Part shown: positions 17,111-25,515 of the stretch, in pieces
Position numbering within the stretch: position 1 is the first letter of the stretch
How the letters are laid out: each line of letters opens with the position of its first letter
Assembly (NCBI GenBank): GCA_947445035.1
Contig: CANFCK010000017.1
Span: forward strand, 37,564-101,563
Source of the DNA: Deltaproteobacteria bacterium
Lineage (GTDB): Bacteria; Myxococcota_A; UBA796; SXON01
DNA: 64,000 nt
Reading direction: 5' to 3'
Notes under the pieces: model-generated
Told to the model about the DNA's origin: nothing
Databases searched by the model: none
The model's input: the letters and a program-made list of their open reading frames with translations, nothing else
Position numbers and translations under genes: made by a program

Positions 17111-17447
17111 GCGCCAAGCGATCGAGCTCGCGCCGGTCACGTTTGGTGGGGCGACCGGCGCCGCGTTCGCGGAAGGCGGCGGGTGCCTCGGTCGGCTCGG
17201 GCGGGGTGAGGTCGGTGTACAGGAGCCGTCCGGCGTCGGCGCCGCCCCGCACCTCCGAGAGCGCCTTGATCTCGATCACCTTCCGGCCCCCTGGCGTCCG
17301 CGCGATCAGGGTGTCGCCCACGTGCAGCGGCGTCGAAGGATCGACCTTTGTGTCCCCTCGATGCACCTTCCCGTCCTTGAGCGCGCCTGCGGCCTGGGAT
17401 CGCGTCTTCCAGAATCGGGCGGCCCAGAGCCACTTGTCGGCGCGCAC
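17094..17447 (-). CDS. hslR: S4-domain RNA-binding protein, Hsp15 type
   Basis: A 117-residue protein starting MRADKWLWAARFWKTR, the classic start of an Hsp15/S4 domain. It continues with GKVHRGDTKVDPSTPLHVGD, the second half of the S4 fold, and has a basic tail. E. coli Hsp15 binds stalled 50S subunits carrying peptidyl-tRNA. It is transcribed toward the amidase gene and overlaps it by 17 bases at the 3' ends. The symbol is by similarity; other small S4 proteins look alike. Confidence 0.85.
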   Translation of the reverse strand: MRADKWLWAARFWKTRSQAAGALKDGKVHRGDTKVDPSTPLHVGDTLIARTPGGRKVIEIKALSEVRGGADAGRLLYTDLTPPEPTEAPAAFRERGAGRPTKRDRRELDRLALKASR

Positions 17448-17522
17448 GGCTGAATTCGTTGGCAGCGAGGTCCTCGGGCGTTTGGGGGCCTATCGAATCG
17501 GCGGGCGCGGTGCCCGATCGGT

Positions 17523-17528
17523 TAGCTC
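17523..17528 (+). promoter_or_regulatory. Candidate -10 element of the SGNH-like gene
   Basis: GATCGGTTAGCTC places TAG exactly 12 bases before the GTG start. The same GATCGGTTAGC string occurs on the minus strand before the VWA gene at 15492. It fits leaderless transcription. Confidence 0.4.
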
Positions 17529-17534
17529 GCGGCC

Positions 17535-18725
17535 GTGTCGAAGCGCCTCCGTCGCCTGGGATTCGCTGTCGTGGTGCTGGTCGCGGTGGCGGGCACGCTC
17601 GAAGCCGTGTGTCGTCAGCTTCCCTACCAGGTGAATCTCAACGGCGTCTATCGCACCGGATTTACCGGTTGTTGGTTTGCCGAGGACGGCGAGACGGTGA
17701 CGCTCTGCGAGGAGGACACGGGCCGATTCCCTGCCCAGACCTTCCCGAAGAAGAAGGGCGACGCGTGTCGTGTTTTATTCGTCGGCGGCTCGTCGGTGCG
17801 GCTGCCCGGGCATCGCGGGTGGCCGGAGCGCTCGACCATCGGGGCGCTGCCAGTGGAGGTCGTCAACGTCGGGGTGCCGGGCGCAACCTCCCTGGCCACG
17901 ACGCTCCGGGCGCAGGCCGCACTTCGCTACGAGCCCGATGTCATGGTGGTCTACGAGGGTCACAACGACCTCGCGCAGTGGTCGTTCGGCTCCGGCGAGG
18001 ACGTCGTGCAACGCGACCAGCGCCTGGCCCGCGTGGTCCTGACGTTGCAGCAGAGCGCGTTCTTCCGCACGCTGAGCTGGGTGGCCGAGTTGTGGAAGCC
18101 GCTCCGCAAGCGTGAGATGGTCGAGGGGCTCCGAGTGTCAGCTGCCGTGGTCCGTGCCGAGGAAGCTCCGCTCATCGCCGCTGAGGTCCTTGCCAATTTC
18201 ACCGCACTGGTTCAGGCGGCGGGGGACGTGCCGGTGATTCAGGTGGTGCCGATCTCCAATCCGGGCAAAGCGCCCATTGCGACGGTGACCGACACCGACT
18301 TCGCGCGCGGCAAACGGGTGGACGAGCAGGTGTTGGCCGCCTACCGCCTCTTCGAATCGGGCGACTCGGGCTCTGCACTCGCCGCGTCAGAGCTTGCGCT
18401 CGTGGCCGACAAGACCCACGCGGGCGGCTGGTGGGTCAAGTCGCGCGCGCTCCAAGCGCTAGGCCGCGGGCCCGAGGCGGTCATCGCCTACGGAAACGCT
18501 CGGACGTTCGACGCGATGCCGCTACGCACCACACCCGCGGTGGACGACGCCATCCGCGCCGTGCCCGCCGACGAGCGCATCGACCTGCCGCTCCTCCTGG
18601 GCGCCGCCGGTGGGCTGGTCCCGGAGGCGCTTTTCACCGACATGGTGCACCTCAGCGGGGCAGGCCACGGTGAGCTGGCGAGGATCGTGTCGGCAAGCGT
18701 GCAGGGGTGGTGTGCGAAGCGGTGA
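17535..18725 (+). CDS. SGNH/GDSL-like hydrolase with an N-terminal anchor
   Basis: A 396-residue protein with an N-terminal membrane segment (FAVVVLVAVAGTLEAV). The SGNH-type blocks are FVGGSSV (block I, with the nucleophile Ser in GSS), NVGVPGATS (block II Gly), YEGHNDL (block III G-x-N-D) and DMVHLSGAGH (block V D-x-x-H). The middle (about residues 270-330) looks like one TPR pair inserted in the fold. SGNH enzymes of this sort modify polysaccharides or lipids; the substrate is unknown. The GTG start has no Shine-Dalgarno sequence. Confidence 0.78.
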   Translation: MSKRLRRLGFAVVVLVAVAGTLEAVCRQLPYQVNLNGVYRTGFTGCWFAEDGETVTLCEEDTGRFPAQTFPKKKGDACRVLFVGGSSVRLPGHRGWPERSTIGALPVEVVNVGVPGATSLATTLRAQAALRYEPDVMVVYEGHNDLAQWSFGSGEDVVQRDQRLARVVLTLQQSAFFRTLSWVAELWKPLRKREMVEGLRVSAAVVRAEEAPLIAAEVLANFTALVQAAGDVPVIQVVPISNPGKAPIATVTDTDFARGKRVDEQVLAAYRLFESGDSGSALAASELALVADKTHAGGWWVKSRALQALGRGPEAVIAYGNARTFDAMPLRTTPAVDDAIRAVPADERIDLPLLLGAAGGLVPEALFTDMVHLSGAGHGELARIVSASVQGWCAKR

Positions 18726-18739
18726 CGCGGCCGCCGGCC

Positions 18740-19243
18740 CTACCCGCGCTCGACCAACCCGCGCCGAATCGCCGCTGGCACCTTCGGCGAGATGTTCGCC
18801 CACTCGGCCTCGGCATGTTTGGTGAGGGTGACGAAGTCCTTGACCGCGAAGATGCCCTTGATGCCGCCGACGGCCCAGATCTGTCGCGACAGCGGGTGGG
18901 TGTCCGCTTCTTCGGCGGTGTTGAACGAGGCCGAGCCCTTCTCGATCACGGAGACCGAACAGGTGAACTTGTGGGCGTTGGGATTCGGTGTTTCCGACTC
19001 TTCGATCTTGATGTGGGCGCCCACTTCCGCGGCGGGCGCGGCCGGTGCGGCTTCCTGACCGCCGCCGTGGTCGTGGCCGTGGTCGTGACCGCCGCCGTGC
19101 GAGTGGCCGTGACTATGGCCACGATCTTCCTCCGGGACCGACGCTGGCCGCGGCGGGGGCGGCTTGCGTGCGGGCGGCGGCGGGGGAGGATCGGCCTTCT
19201 TTTCGCCGATGCCGAGGATGCGTTTGATGGTGCTGCGGATCAT
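18740..19243 (-). CDS. Nfu/NifU N-terminal-domain protein with a His-rich linker
   Basis: A 167-residue protein. Its C-terminal 90 residues are the Nfu N-terminal domain (ESETPNPNAHKF, GSASF, AVGGIKGIFAVKDFVTLTK). The usual C-terminal CxxC iron-sulfur scaffold domain is missing. The N-terminal part is unusual: a Pro-rich stretch, then a His/Gly cluster with about ten histidines at residues 42-62 (HSHGHSHGGGHDHGHDHG). This could bind nickel, zinc or iron. A GTTAG element with TAG 12 bases before the ATG may be its promoter. A role in iron-sulfur or metal handling is inferred. Confidence 0.82.
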   Translation of the reverse strand: MIRSTIKRILGIGEKKADPPPPPPARKPPPPRPASVPEEDRGHSHGHSHGGGHDHGHDHGGGQEAAPAAPAAEVGAHIKIEESETPNPNAHKFTCSVSVIEKGSASFNTAEEADTHPLSRQIWAVGGIKGIFAVKDFVTLTKHAEAEWANISPKVPAAIRRGLVERG

Positions 19244-19249
19244 GGCCGG

Positions 19250-19255
19250 GGGCTA
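19250..19255 (-). promoter_or_regulatory. Candidate -10 element of the Nfu-N gene
   Basis: On the minus strand GTTAGCCC lies with TAG 12 bases from the ATG at 19243, matching the recurrent spacing in this window. Confidence 0.4.
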
Positions 19256-19375
19256 ACGCGCGCGACGGCGGCTTTCTGCCCGGGCGAGCAACAAGCGCAC
19301 CACGTGTCACCCTGCCTACGCCTAGATCCGAGAATCCCAGGCCGGGGGCTGCCGAGGCTCCGCACGGTAGCATGT

Positions 19376-19381
19376 TAGCGC
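19376..19381 (+). promoter_or_regulatory. Candidate -10 element of the TetR-type gene
   Basis: CATGTTAGCGC has TAG 13 bases before the ATG at 19389. The string CATGTTAG also precedes the FmdB-type gene at 6769. Confidence 0.35.
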
Positions 19382-19388
19382 CGCTATC

Positions 19389-20006
19389 ATGCCCGCCACG
19401 CGCCCACCCGCACTCCCCGCCCTCGCCGACCGCTGGACCCGCAAACGTCGTTACCACCACGGCAACCTCGGGCCCTCCGCTCTGGCGCGCGGGCGCGAGA
19501 TCGTCGCCCTCCACGGGCCCTGCGCGCTCAGCCTTCGGGGCCTTGCGCGGGACCTCGGCGTCACCGCCGCGTCGCTGGTCCGATTGTTCGGAAACCTCGC
19601 GGGGATGCGAGCCGCCGTCGCGGAATCCGTTCGCGAAAAGTTACAGGCCGAGGCGGGCGCGGCGCCTGGGGGCAGAGCCCCACTCGAGGAAGTGGCTGGC
19701 CGCTGGATCGAATTGGCCTGTGCAAACGCCAACCTTTACCGCCTACTCTCGGGCGAGGGCTGGCACGCCCCTGGGGCCGGGGTGCGCGGCTACCACGGCC
19801 TGGGCACCGTAGCGTCCCCACGCCGCACCCTGGACGATGCGATCCGATGGCGCTCGCGGCGGCTCGGGAACCCGGGCGGCGACCCGGAGCGGGCCTGCTA
19901 TCTGGCCTCCGCTATCCACGGACTCTCCCTCGCCCGCATCGACGGCGTCGCCGGCGCGGCGGTGAACGAGGCGCTCGAGCGCGCGCTGCGTGCCTACGCC
20001 GCGTGA
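19389..20006 (+). CDS. TetR-family transcriptional regulator
   Basis: A 205-residue regulator. RYHHGNLGPSALARGREIV is the common start of the TetR DNA-binding domain, and the helix-turn-helix (LRGLARDLGVTAASLVRLFGN) is at about residues 46-66. The C-terminal effector domain is WHG-like (CANANLYRLLSGEG). The end of the protein (YLASAIHGLSLARIDG) closely matches the partial gene at the right edge of the window. The ligand is unknown. It converges on the prenyl-synthase-like gene with a 13-base overlap. Confidence 0.85.
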   Translation: MPATRPPALPALADRWTRKRRYHHGNLGPSALARGREIVALHGPCALSLRGLARDLGVTAASLVRLFGNLAGMRAAVAESVREKLQAEAGAAPGGRAPLEEVAGRWIELACANANLYRLLSGEGWHAPGAGVRGYHGLGTVASPRRTLDDAIRWRSRRLGNPGGDPERACYLASAIHGLSLARIDGVAGAAVNEALERALRAYAA

Positions 20007-20998
20007 CCCAACGCCGACGCCAACCGGTCGAGTTGCTGCCGGGCGGGCGTGTCGTCCAAGGTCGAAAGCGCCTTGCGCGCCGACCAACTCTGGGTGACCA
20101 GCAGCTCACGACCGGCCTGTAGCCCGCCGGCTTCGCGCACCGCGTCCCGCAGCGCTTCGGCGAGTCGCGCGTCGGGAGACGCCTGGAGCTTCCTCCACAA
20201 CACGTTGACCTCGGGCGAACGTTCGCCGGCGATGGCGACCGGGTACAGCGCCGGGCGCCCCGCCAGCAGGTAGGGATCGTCGATGCGTTCAAGGAGTGCC
20301 AGGTCTTCTGCGACATGCACACCGACGCCCACGTGGCGCCCATAGCGGCCAAGTCCGGTGACGACGGGGCGGGGGGCCCCGCCCAGGCGGCCGCCCGCCC
20401 GGCACGCGAACGCGAAAACCGCGCCAGTGTGCCCTTCAGCAAGATGGACGGCATCCGGTCCGGTCGCGACCCGGCGCCGCAGCGACTCGCCCAGCGCCTG
20501 GCCTTCCGCGACTTCGCGGAGGGCCTCGATGGCGTCGCCGAGCACTTCGGGGGTCGGGGCTCGCCGGGCGATCTCCAGCGCGCGCAGCATCACGTGGTGG
20601 GCGCCGAGCCAGTGGGCGGCGCCGCCGAGGACGCGACGCGCGGCGCGGCGGCGGCGGCCGTGTTGACGTCCCAGCGCAAGGTCGTGCAGCCGGAGCGCCG
20701 TGTGCAAAAGCTCTGTCGCATAGGCGACATCGGTCGCCGCCTGGGGGTCCGCCTCCGCCCCGCCCTCCATCGTACGACTGGCCAACACCACCAGCACCGG
20801 CCGGATGCGCGGCATTCCTCCTGCGAAGAGGACCTCGGGCTCCAAGCCGGGAGGCAGCCCCTCGCCGGACGTCAGCGCCGCGAGCGCATCGTCGATGGTG
20901 CCGATCGGACCGCGCAGCTCATTGGCAAGGCGCTCGACCTCGGCCGCGAGGGCACGCCGGGTGGACTCCCCACGGCCAAGACGAGGGCCGAGCGGCAC
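19994..20998 (-). CDS. Polyprenyl-synthetase-fold protein lacking the catalytic Asp motifs
   Basis: The 334-residue product keeps landmarks of trans-isoprenyl diphosphate synthases: GGMPRIRPVLVVLAS, ATELLHTALRLHD, EVAEGQ, and YGRHVGVGVHVAEDL in the places of the GGKRLRP, chain-length, EGxxQ and second-Asp regions. Neither DDxxD motif survives: the first reads HDLALG and the second AEDLALLE. The KT before the catalytic helix is also gone. It is probably inactive as a synthase, perhaps a regulatory subunit or a repurposed fold. The GTG at 20998 overlaps the nadE stop by one base (TAGTG). Confidence 0.7.
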   Translation of the reverse strand: MPLGPRLGRGESTRRALAAEVERLANELRGPIGTIDDALAALTSGEGLPPGLEPEVLFAGGMPRIRPVLVVLASRTMEGGAEADPQAATDVAYATELLHTALRLHDLALGRQHGRRRRAARRVLGGAAHWLGAHHVMLRALEIARRAPTPEVLGDAIEALREVAEGQALGESLRRRVATGPDAVHLAEGHTGAVFAFACRAGGRLGGAPRPVVTGLGRYGRHVGVGVHVAEDLALLERIDDPYLLAGRPALYPVAIAGERSPEVNVLWRKLQASPDARLAEALRDAVREAGGLQAGRELLVTQSWSARKALSTLDDTPARQQLDRLASALGHAA

Positions 20999-22608
20999 TA
21001 GCGCCACCACTGGACAAGCGGCATTCGCCGCCCGCTGCCGAACGCGCGCGCGCTGACCCGCAACACGGGGGCCGCCTGCCAACGTTTGAACTCGCTCCGC
21101 ACCACCATCCTCGCGATCCGCTCCACCAACGCCCGATCATAGCCCTCAGCCACGATCGACTCGGTATCGGCGGCCCCCTCAATGACACGACGGAGGATGT
21201 CATCGAGCACCGTGTACGGCGGCAGACTGTCCTGGTCGGTCTGGTTGGGCGCCAGCTCTGCGGAAGGCGGCTTCTGCAGCGTCGACAGCGGGATTACCTC
21301 TCGATCTGCATTGATCTGTCGCGACAGGCGATAGACGTCGGTCTTGAACACGTCGCCGATCACCCCGAGCCCTCCGTTCATGTCGCCGTAGAGGGTACAA
21401 TAGCCGACAGCCATCTCGGATTTGTTGCCGGTCGTGAGGAGAAGCTGCGCAAACTTGTTGGAAATCGCCATGAGCAGCGTCCCACGGGCGCGCGCCTGGA
21501 GGTTTTCCTCGGTGACGTCGGGGCTCTTTCCGGCGAAAACCGGGGTCAGAGCTTGGAGGAAAGCGTCATACACCGGGCCGATTGGCACCAACTCGAAGGG
21601 CATACTGAGGTTGGTGGCCAGCGCCCGGGCATCGGTGATCGAGCCGGGCGACGAGTAGGGTCCAGGCATCCCGAGACCAAGGACATTGGTCCCTCCCAGG
21701 GCGCGGGTGGCGATCGCCGCGACCAAGGCGCTGTCGATGCCGCCACTGAGGCCGAGGACGGCGGAGGTAAATCCGGTGCGCACAGCGTAGTCACGGGTGC
21801 CCATCACCAGGGCGTCGAGCACTTCTTCTTCGAAGGGGCCGAAGCGCGGCTCGATCGGCGGGCCGTCGAGGTCCACGACCACGTTGTCGGCGCGAAACTG
21901 GGCGCATTGGGCCAGGACGGCGCCATCCGCGCCCACCACCAACGAGCCGCCGTCGAACAACAGCTCGTCGTTGCCGCCAACCTGATTGCAATACACCAGG
22001 GGCGCCCTCGACTGCCTGGCCTGGCGCCGCACCAGCTCCGCCCTCAACGCCGGCTTCCCGGCCTCAAACGGGGACGCGCTGAGGTTGACGACGAGGTCCG
22101 CCCCGCGCATCCGCTCCACCGGGTCCAGCCCGTAGCGGTGCCGAATCAGCCCCGGCTCGTTCCAGATGTCCTCGCAGATCGTCACGCCGAGGAGCAAGCC
22201 CTCGACCTCGACCGGGCGCGGATCGTCTTCTGGCACGAAATACCTGGACTCATCGAAGACGTCGTAGGTCGGCAACAAACACTTGTGACGGATGGCGACG
22301 ATGGCCCCCCGCGCCGCCACCACCGCGCTGTTGCGCAGCCCCACCTCTTCCCAGGGGCAGCCGTAGATCGCGATCACCTCGGTGCCCGCTGTGGCTGCCG
22401 CGACGCGCTGCGCCTGGTGCATGCAGGCCTCGATCAGATCGGTGCGGTCGAGCAGATCACGAGGTGGGTACCCGCTGATCACCAGCTCAGGGAGGACGAC
22501 GACGCGCGCACCCTGCGTGGCCCCCTCAAGGATCGCGGCGATGCACAGATCCGCGTTGGCGACGACGTCACCGACGATGGGAGCGGCCTGCCCGACAAGA
22601 ACGCGCAC
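20998..22608 (-). CDS. nadE: Glutamine-dependent NAD+ synthetase
   Basis: NadE makes NAD+ from deamido-NAD+ using glutamine-derived ammonia and ATP. The N-terminal nitrilase-type glutaminase has its Glu-Lys-Cys elements in VLPELVISGYPP, KCLLPTYDVFDE and TICEDIWNEPG. The synthetase domain has the pyrophosphate-binding LSGGIDSAL and TTGNKSEMAVGY, and PPSAELAPNQTDQD. At 536 residues it is normal for the two-domain type. It is followed directly by the degenerate prenyl-synthase homologue, and the two are likely co-translated. Confidence 0.96.
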   Translation of the reverse strand: MRVLVGQAAPIVGDVVANADLCIAAILEGATQGARVVVLPELVISGYPPRDLLDRTDLIEACMHQAQRVAAATAGTEVIAIYGCPWEEVGLRNSAVVAARGAIVAIRHKCLLPTYDVFDESRYFVPEDDPRPVEVEGLLLGVTICEDIWNEPGLIRHRYGLDPVERMRGADLVVNLSASPFEAGKPALRAELVRRQARQSRAPLVYCNQVGGNDELLFDGGSLVVGADGAVLAQCAQFRADNVVVDLDGPPIEPRFGPFEEEVLDALVMGTRDYAVRTGFTSAVLGLSGGIDSALVAAIATRALGGTNVLGLGMPGPYSSPGSITDARALATNLSMPFELVPIGPVYDAFLQALTPVFAGKSPDVTEENLQARARGTLLMAISNKFAQLLLTTGNKSEMAVGYCTLYGDMNGGLGVIGDVFKTDVYRLSRQINADREVIPLSTLQKPPSAELAPNQTDQDSLPPYTVLDDILRRVIEGAADTESIVAEGYDRALVERIARMVVRSEFKRWQAAPVLRVSARAFGSGRRMPLVQWWR

Positions 22609-22623
22609 CGAGGCCCCGGGGGC

Positions 22624-22872
22624 CTAGTAGCCGCCGGTATTCCGCCATTGGGTGGCGTTGAGGTACAAAAGCGTCGGCACGCCGATGAGCAGCGAGGCCA
22701 CGGCCAGCGGGAAGTGTTCGTTCGGACCCAGATCGCCGAGCGCGTCCCACCCCACCCGGCTGAGCGAGAGGGCGATGTCGTTGCCGCCGCTGTCCCAGGA
22801 GACCAGCATGTTGAGGATGCCATTGGCGCAACACATCCCACCTACAAGCCAACCGATCGTGCGTGGATTCAT
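22624..22872 (-). CDS. Small two-helix membrane protein
   Basis: An 82-residue protein with hydrophobic segments at about residues 6-26 and 55-71. A charged, probably extracytoplasmic loop lies between them. The start MNPRTIGWLVGGMCC suggests insertion as an inner-membrane protein. I recognise no family. It lies 15 bases upstream of nadE on the same strand, so co-expression with NAD synthesis is likely, but a functional link is not shown. Confidence 0.6.
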   Translation of the reverse strand: MNPRTIGWLVGGMCCANGILNMLVSWDSGGNDIALSLSRVGWDALGDLGPNEHFPLAVASLLIGVPTLLYLNATQWRNTGGY

Positions 22873-22910
22873 CTGCTCTTCCGGAACGCCCGCGATCTAA
22901 CCGGCCCCGC

Positions 22911-24248
22911 TCAGATGCGCATGCGCGACCAGTCGCCTTTGGCCGCGGCCAGCCCCTTGAGGCCGGCTTTGAACACAGAGGTGAGGTTGATCGCCCACCA
23001 CACCCCCGCCGGGCCCCAACCGAGTCCGATGGCCAGGCCCCAGGCCAGCGGCACGCGAAGCGCGTTGAACGGCGCGCTCAACCAGAAGACCGGGCGCGAC
23101 GCTCCGGCACCGAGCAGTACGCCTTCAGCAAGAGCTTCCCACGCCACGAAAGGTTGGCTCCAAGCCAACGCGCGGGCGTAGCCGACGGCGACCTCCAGCA
23201 CCGCGGCATCGTCGGTGAAGGGGGCGCAGATCGGGACGGCGCCGAACCAGAAGATGGCACCCGCCACCACCCCCAGGCCGGTCGTCATCGGCAGGGCCAG
23301 GCGGGCGGCGCGCCTGGCCTCCTCGATCTGGCCCGCGCCCAAACGTCGGCCGACGACCGAGCTGACCGCCAGCGAGAGCCCCGAAAAACACGGATAGGTG
23401 ATGCCCTCCAGGGCCGAAAAGCCGATGCCCACGGCGGCATTCACGTGGGCCCCGAGGGGCGAGATCGCGGTACGAAGCAGCAGAAAGTACACCGCGGCAT
23501 ACGCCAGGGTGTTGACGAAGACCGGGACGCCGACGGCGAGGATGCGACGGGCGGTGTCATCACGGACGAGCCGGGCGCCGTGGGGGTTCAAGACGTAGAC
23601 GAGGCCAATCGCCGTCGCGGGAATCCGCGCCAGCACGGTCGCCAGTGCCGCGCCCTCGACGCCCATGCCCATCCGCTCGATGAAAAAGTGGTTCAGGAGC
23701 ACGTTTCCGACCGCCGCGGAGACCTGGAGGCCCATCATGAGCCCGGTCCGGCCCCGGGCGACGAAAATCGCGTCCAACGCGGGCGCGATCGCGAGCGGCA
23801 GACCGAGCACCCCAATCGTCCGGAGAAACGCCGCCGCCGCGGCGGCGCTCTCTCCCTGCAGCCCCAGGAACGCGGCGATCGTGGGTGCCCCGAACCCCGC
23901 GATGACCGCGACGATGGCCCATGTCGCGACCGAACCGACGAGGGCGACACCCACGACCCGTGCCGCGAGATCGCCATCGCGAGCGCCCTCCGCGCGTGCG
24001 GCGAGCGGCCCGACGCCAGCTGCGACCAGCAGGTGCACAGCGTAAGCGGCGATCAGCACGAAGGTGCACGAGCCGATGGCGGCCTGGGCCTCGGTCGAGA
24101 TCGACCCGGCGGCAATCTGGTCGATGACGCGGAAGGCGTTGTTCAAGAGCGCCGAGGCGGCGGCGGGGAGCGCCAGCCACAGGATCTCCCCAGTGGTGAC
24201 GGGGCCGGGGAGGGGACGGGGGCTGCGCAGGGGAGGCGCGGCTATCAA
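22911..24248 (-). CDS. MATE-family multidrug/toxin exporter
   Basis: A 445-residue inner-membrane protein with about twelve hydrophobic segments in two related halves. ALPAAASALLNNAFRVIDQIA at the N-terminus is a MatE start, and SSVVGRRLGAGQIEEARR matches the second-half Q-x-x-GAG motif. MATE proteins export cationic compounds in exchange for Na+ or H+. The only available start in this frame is TTG 24248, which I accept with some doubt. No regulator is adjacent. Confidence 0.85.
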   Translation of the reverse strand: MIAAPPLRSPRPLPGPVTTGEILWLALPAAASALLNNAFRVIDQIAAGSISTEAQAAIGSCTFVLIAAYAVHLLVAAGVGPLAARAEGARDGDLAARVVGVALVGSVATWAIVAVIAGFGAPTIAAFLGLQGESAAAAAAFLRTIGVLGLPLAIAPALDAIFVARGRTGLMMGLQVSAAVGNVLLNHFFIERMGMGVEGAALATVLARIPATAIGLVYVLNPHGARLVRDDTARRILAVGVPVFVNTLAYAAVYFLLLRTAISPLGAHVNAAVGIGFSALEGITYPCFSGLSLAVSSVVGRRLGAGQIEEARRAARLALPMTTGLGVVAGAIFWFGAVPICAPFTDDAAVLEVAVGYARALAWSQPFVAWEALAEGVLLGAGASRPVFWLSAPFNALRVPLAWGLAIGLGWGPAGVWWAINLTSVFKAGLKGLAAAKGDWSRMRI

Positions 24249-24357
24249 GAAACGGGGGAAGACGTTCGCTCGCCGGACTGTTCCGGCGCGTCCTCCCCCT
24301 ACCGTCGCCTACCCTCCGGCCTCTAAACGGCGCTTTCCGGCCTGCGGCGGAGGCGGG

Positions 24358-24900
24358 CTACGGCTTCCCCCCGCCACCCTGCCGACCCCCGCCACCCTGC
24401 TGACCCCCGCCACCCTGCTGCCCCCCTTGCTGCCCCCCTTGCTGCCCGCCTTGCTGCCCGCCTTGCTGTCCGCCCTGACCTCCGCGGCCGCCGCCTCCGC
24501 CTCCGCCTTTGCCGCCGCCCGGCTTGGGCGGGGTCTTGGGGACTTCGAACAGGCCGGTACCCGGCTCCCCCATCCCCGAAGAAAACAGCTTGTCTTCGAG
24601 CTTGGTCAGTCGCGCCTCGATCGACAAGATCGTGCTCGGCGAGTCTTCGCCGGGCCGCACGGCGCCGGTCATCACCCGGGTGTCGCCGCCGATCTGGGAC
24701 TGGGCAAGCTGCACGTCAAGGCGCGCTATCCGTTCCTCAATCGCCGACAATCGCGTGGCGGAATCTGGCACGGCCTCGAGCGTGTCCAGGCGGGCGTCAA
24801 GACGTTCGAGGGCCACGCTCACCGTGCCCTCCCCGAAGGTGACCGCTTCTGACGCGACGGGGGGGGGGGAGCCGGAACATGCAACCAGAAGGAACCACAT
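24358..24900 (-). CDS. Lipoprotein with coiled coil and Gly/Gln repeat tail
   Basis: The 180-residue protein starts MWFLLVAC, a very short lipoprotein signal. Residues 25-120 are heptad-like (LERLDARLDTLEAV, SAIEERIARLDVQL). The last 55 residues are a low-complexity tail of GGQQ repeats with DNA-level tandem units (24400-24480). Directly after the lipobox lies a run of eleven C on the coding strand (24859-24869) that could slip. The TAGGAT hexamer 12 bases before the ATG fits a leaderless promoter. The function is unknown. Confidence 0.7.
   Translation of the reverse strand: MWFLLVACSGSPPPVASEAVTFGEGTVSVALERLDARLDTLEAVPDSATRLSAIEERIARLDVQLAQSQIGGDTRVMTGAVRPGEDSPSTILSIEARLTKLEDKLFSSGMGEPGTGLFEVPKTPPKPGGGKGGGGGGGRGGQGGQQGGQQGGQQGGQQGGQQGGGGQQGGGGRQGGGGKP
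24400..24480. repeat. Short tandem repeats coding for GGQQ units
   Basis: Repeats of about 12 bases, of the type CCTTGCTGCCCC, lie in the 3' part of the coiled-coil lipoprotein gene. They are likely to vary in number between strains. Confidence 0.6.
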
Positions 24901-24906
24901 TGTTGC

Positions 24907-24912
24907 ATCCTA
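24907..24912 (-). promoter_or_regulatory. Candidate -10 element of the coiled-coil lipoprotein
   Basis: TAGGAT on the minus strand fits TAnnnT. Its first T lies 12 bases before the ATG at 24900. Confidence 0.42.
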
Positions 24913-24972
24913 GCCAATCCATCAAGTGGGCGCCTTGTCGGCCGATGGTGTGGGGGTGAGATAGCGCCGCGT

Positions 24973-25488
24973 ATGCTCTGGTTCCTATTGTCGACTGCCG
25001 CGTTCGCCGCCCCCAACCGCTGTGTTGCCACGCTGGCGCTCCCGGCGCCCGGCTGTGGGCTCCGCGGCCCCATCACCGTGACCGACGCCGCTCCTTCGGA
25101 GGTGGCCGCAACCCAGGCCGCACGAAAGGCGCTTGGCAAAGCCGTTCAGTCGGCGATCGCTGCGGTCCAGGTGGAGAGGCCGCTGCTGCTCCCCGATGCC
25201 GTCGCGGGGTGCGAGGCCGCCGTCGCGGCGGCGCACGTCGAGTGTTTTCCCGACGCGCGCCTCGCCGACCCCCACTACTGCTTCGTCTCTTTGGCCGAGA
25301 CCTCTTGCTGGGGCGGAGACGTGCTGACGCTCGAAGACCGGGGCTGGAAGGTCTTTGCGGCGGGGAGGTCGCTCCTGTGCAAGGCCGTGGATGACCGCCT
25401 CGTGGCGCAGAACTACGCCGACGTCGTAACCACGCGCGCACGGTGCGCCGCGGTCTGTGCGGCTCAGGTGCAGGTCCGCTGCCCCTAG
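24973..25488 (+). CDS. Secreted cysteine-rich protein
   Basis: A 171-residue protein starting MLWFLLSTAAFAAP, a short signal peptide with an AFA|AP cleavage site. The mature part contains about eleven cysteines spread over the chain, including pairs such as CFVSLAETSCW and CAAVCAAQVQVRC. This suggests several disulfides outside the cytoplasm. I recognise no family. A GATAGC element has TAG 11 bases before the ATG. Confidence 0.7.
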   Translation: MLWFLLSTAAFAAPNRCVATLALPAPGCGLRGPITVTDAAPSEVAATQAARKALGKAVQSAIAAVQVERPLLLPDAVAGCEAAVAAAHVECFPDARLADPHYCFVSLAETSCWGGDVLTLEDRGWKVFAAGRSLLCKAVDDRLVAQNYADVVTTRARCAAVCAAQVQVRCP

Positions 25489-25515
25489 CGGACAGCGACG
25501 CTGCCGGTAGCAGAC

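Noticed and set aside
19244..19388. Intergenic spacer checked for a tRNA or small RNA
   Set aside because: No cloverleaf or TTCGA-type T-loop was seen in this or any other spacer; no tRNA is reported.
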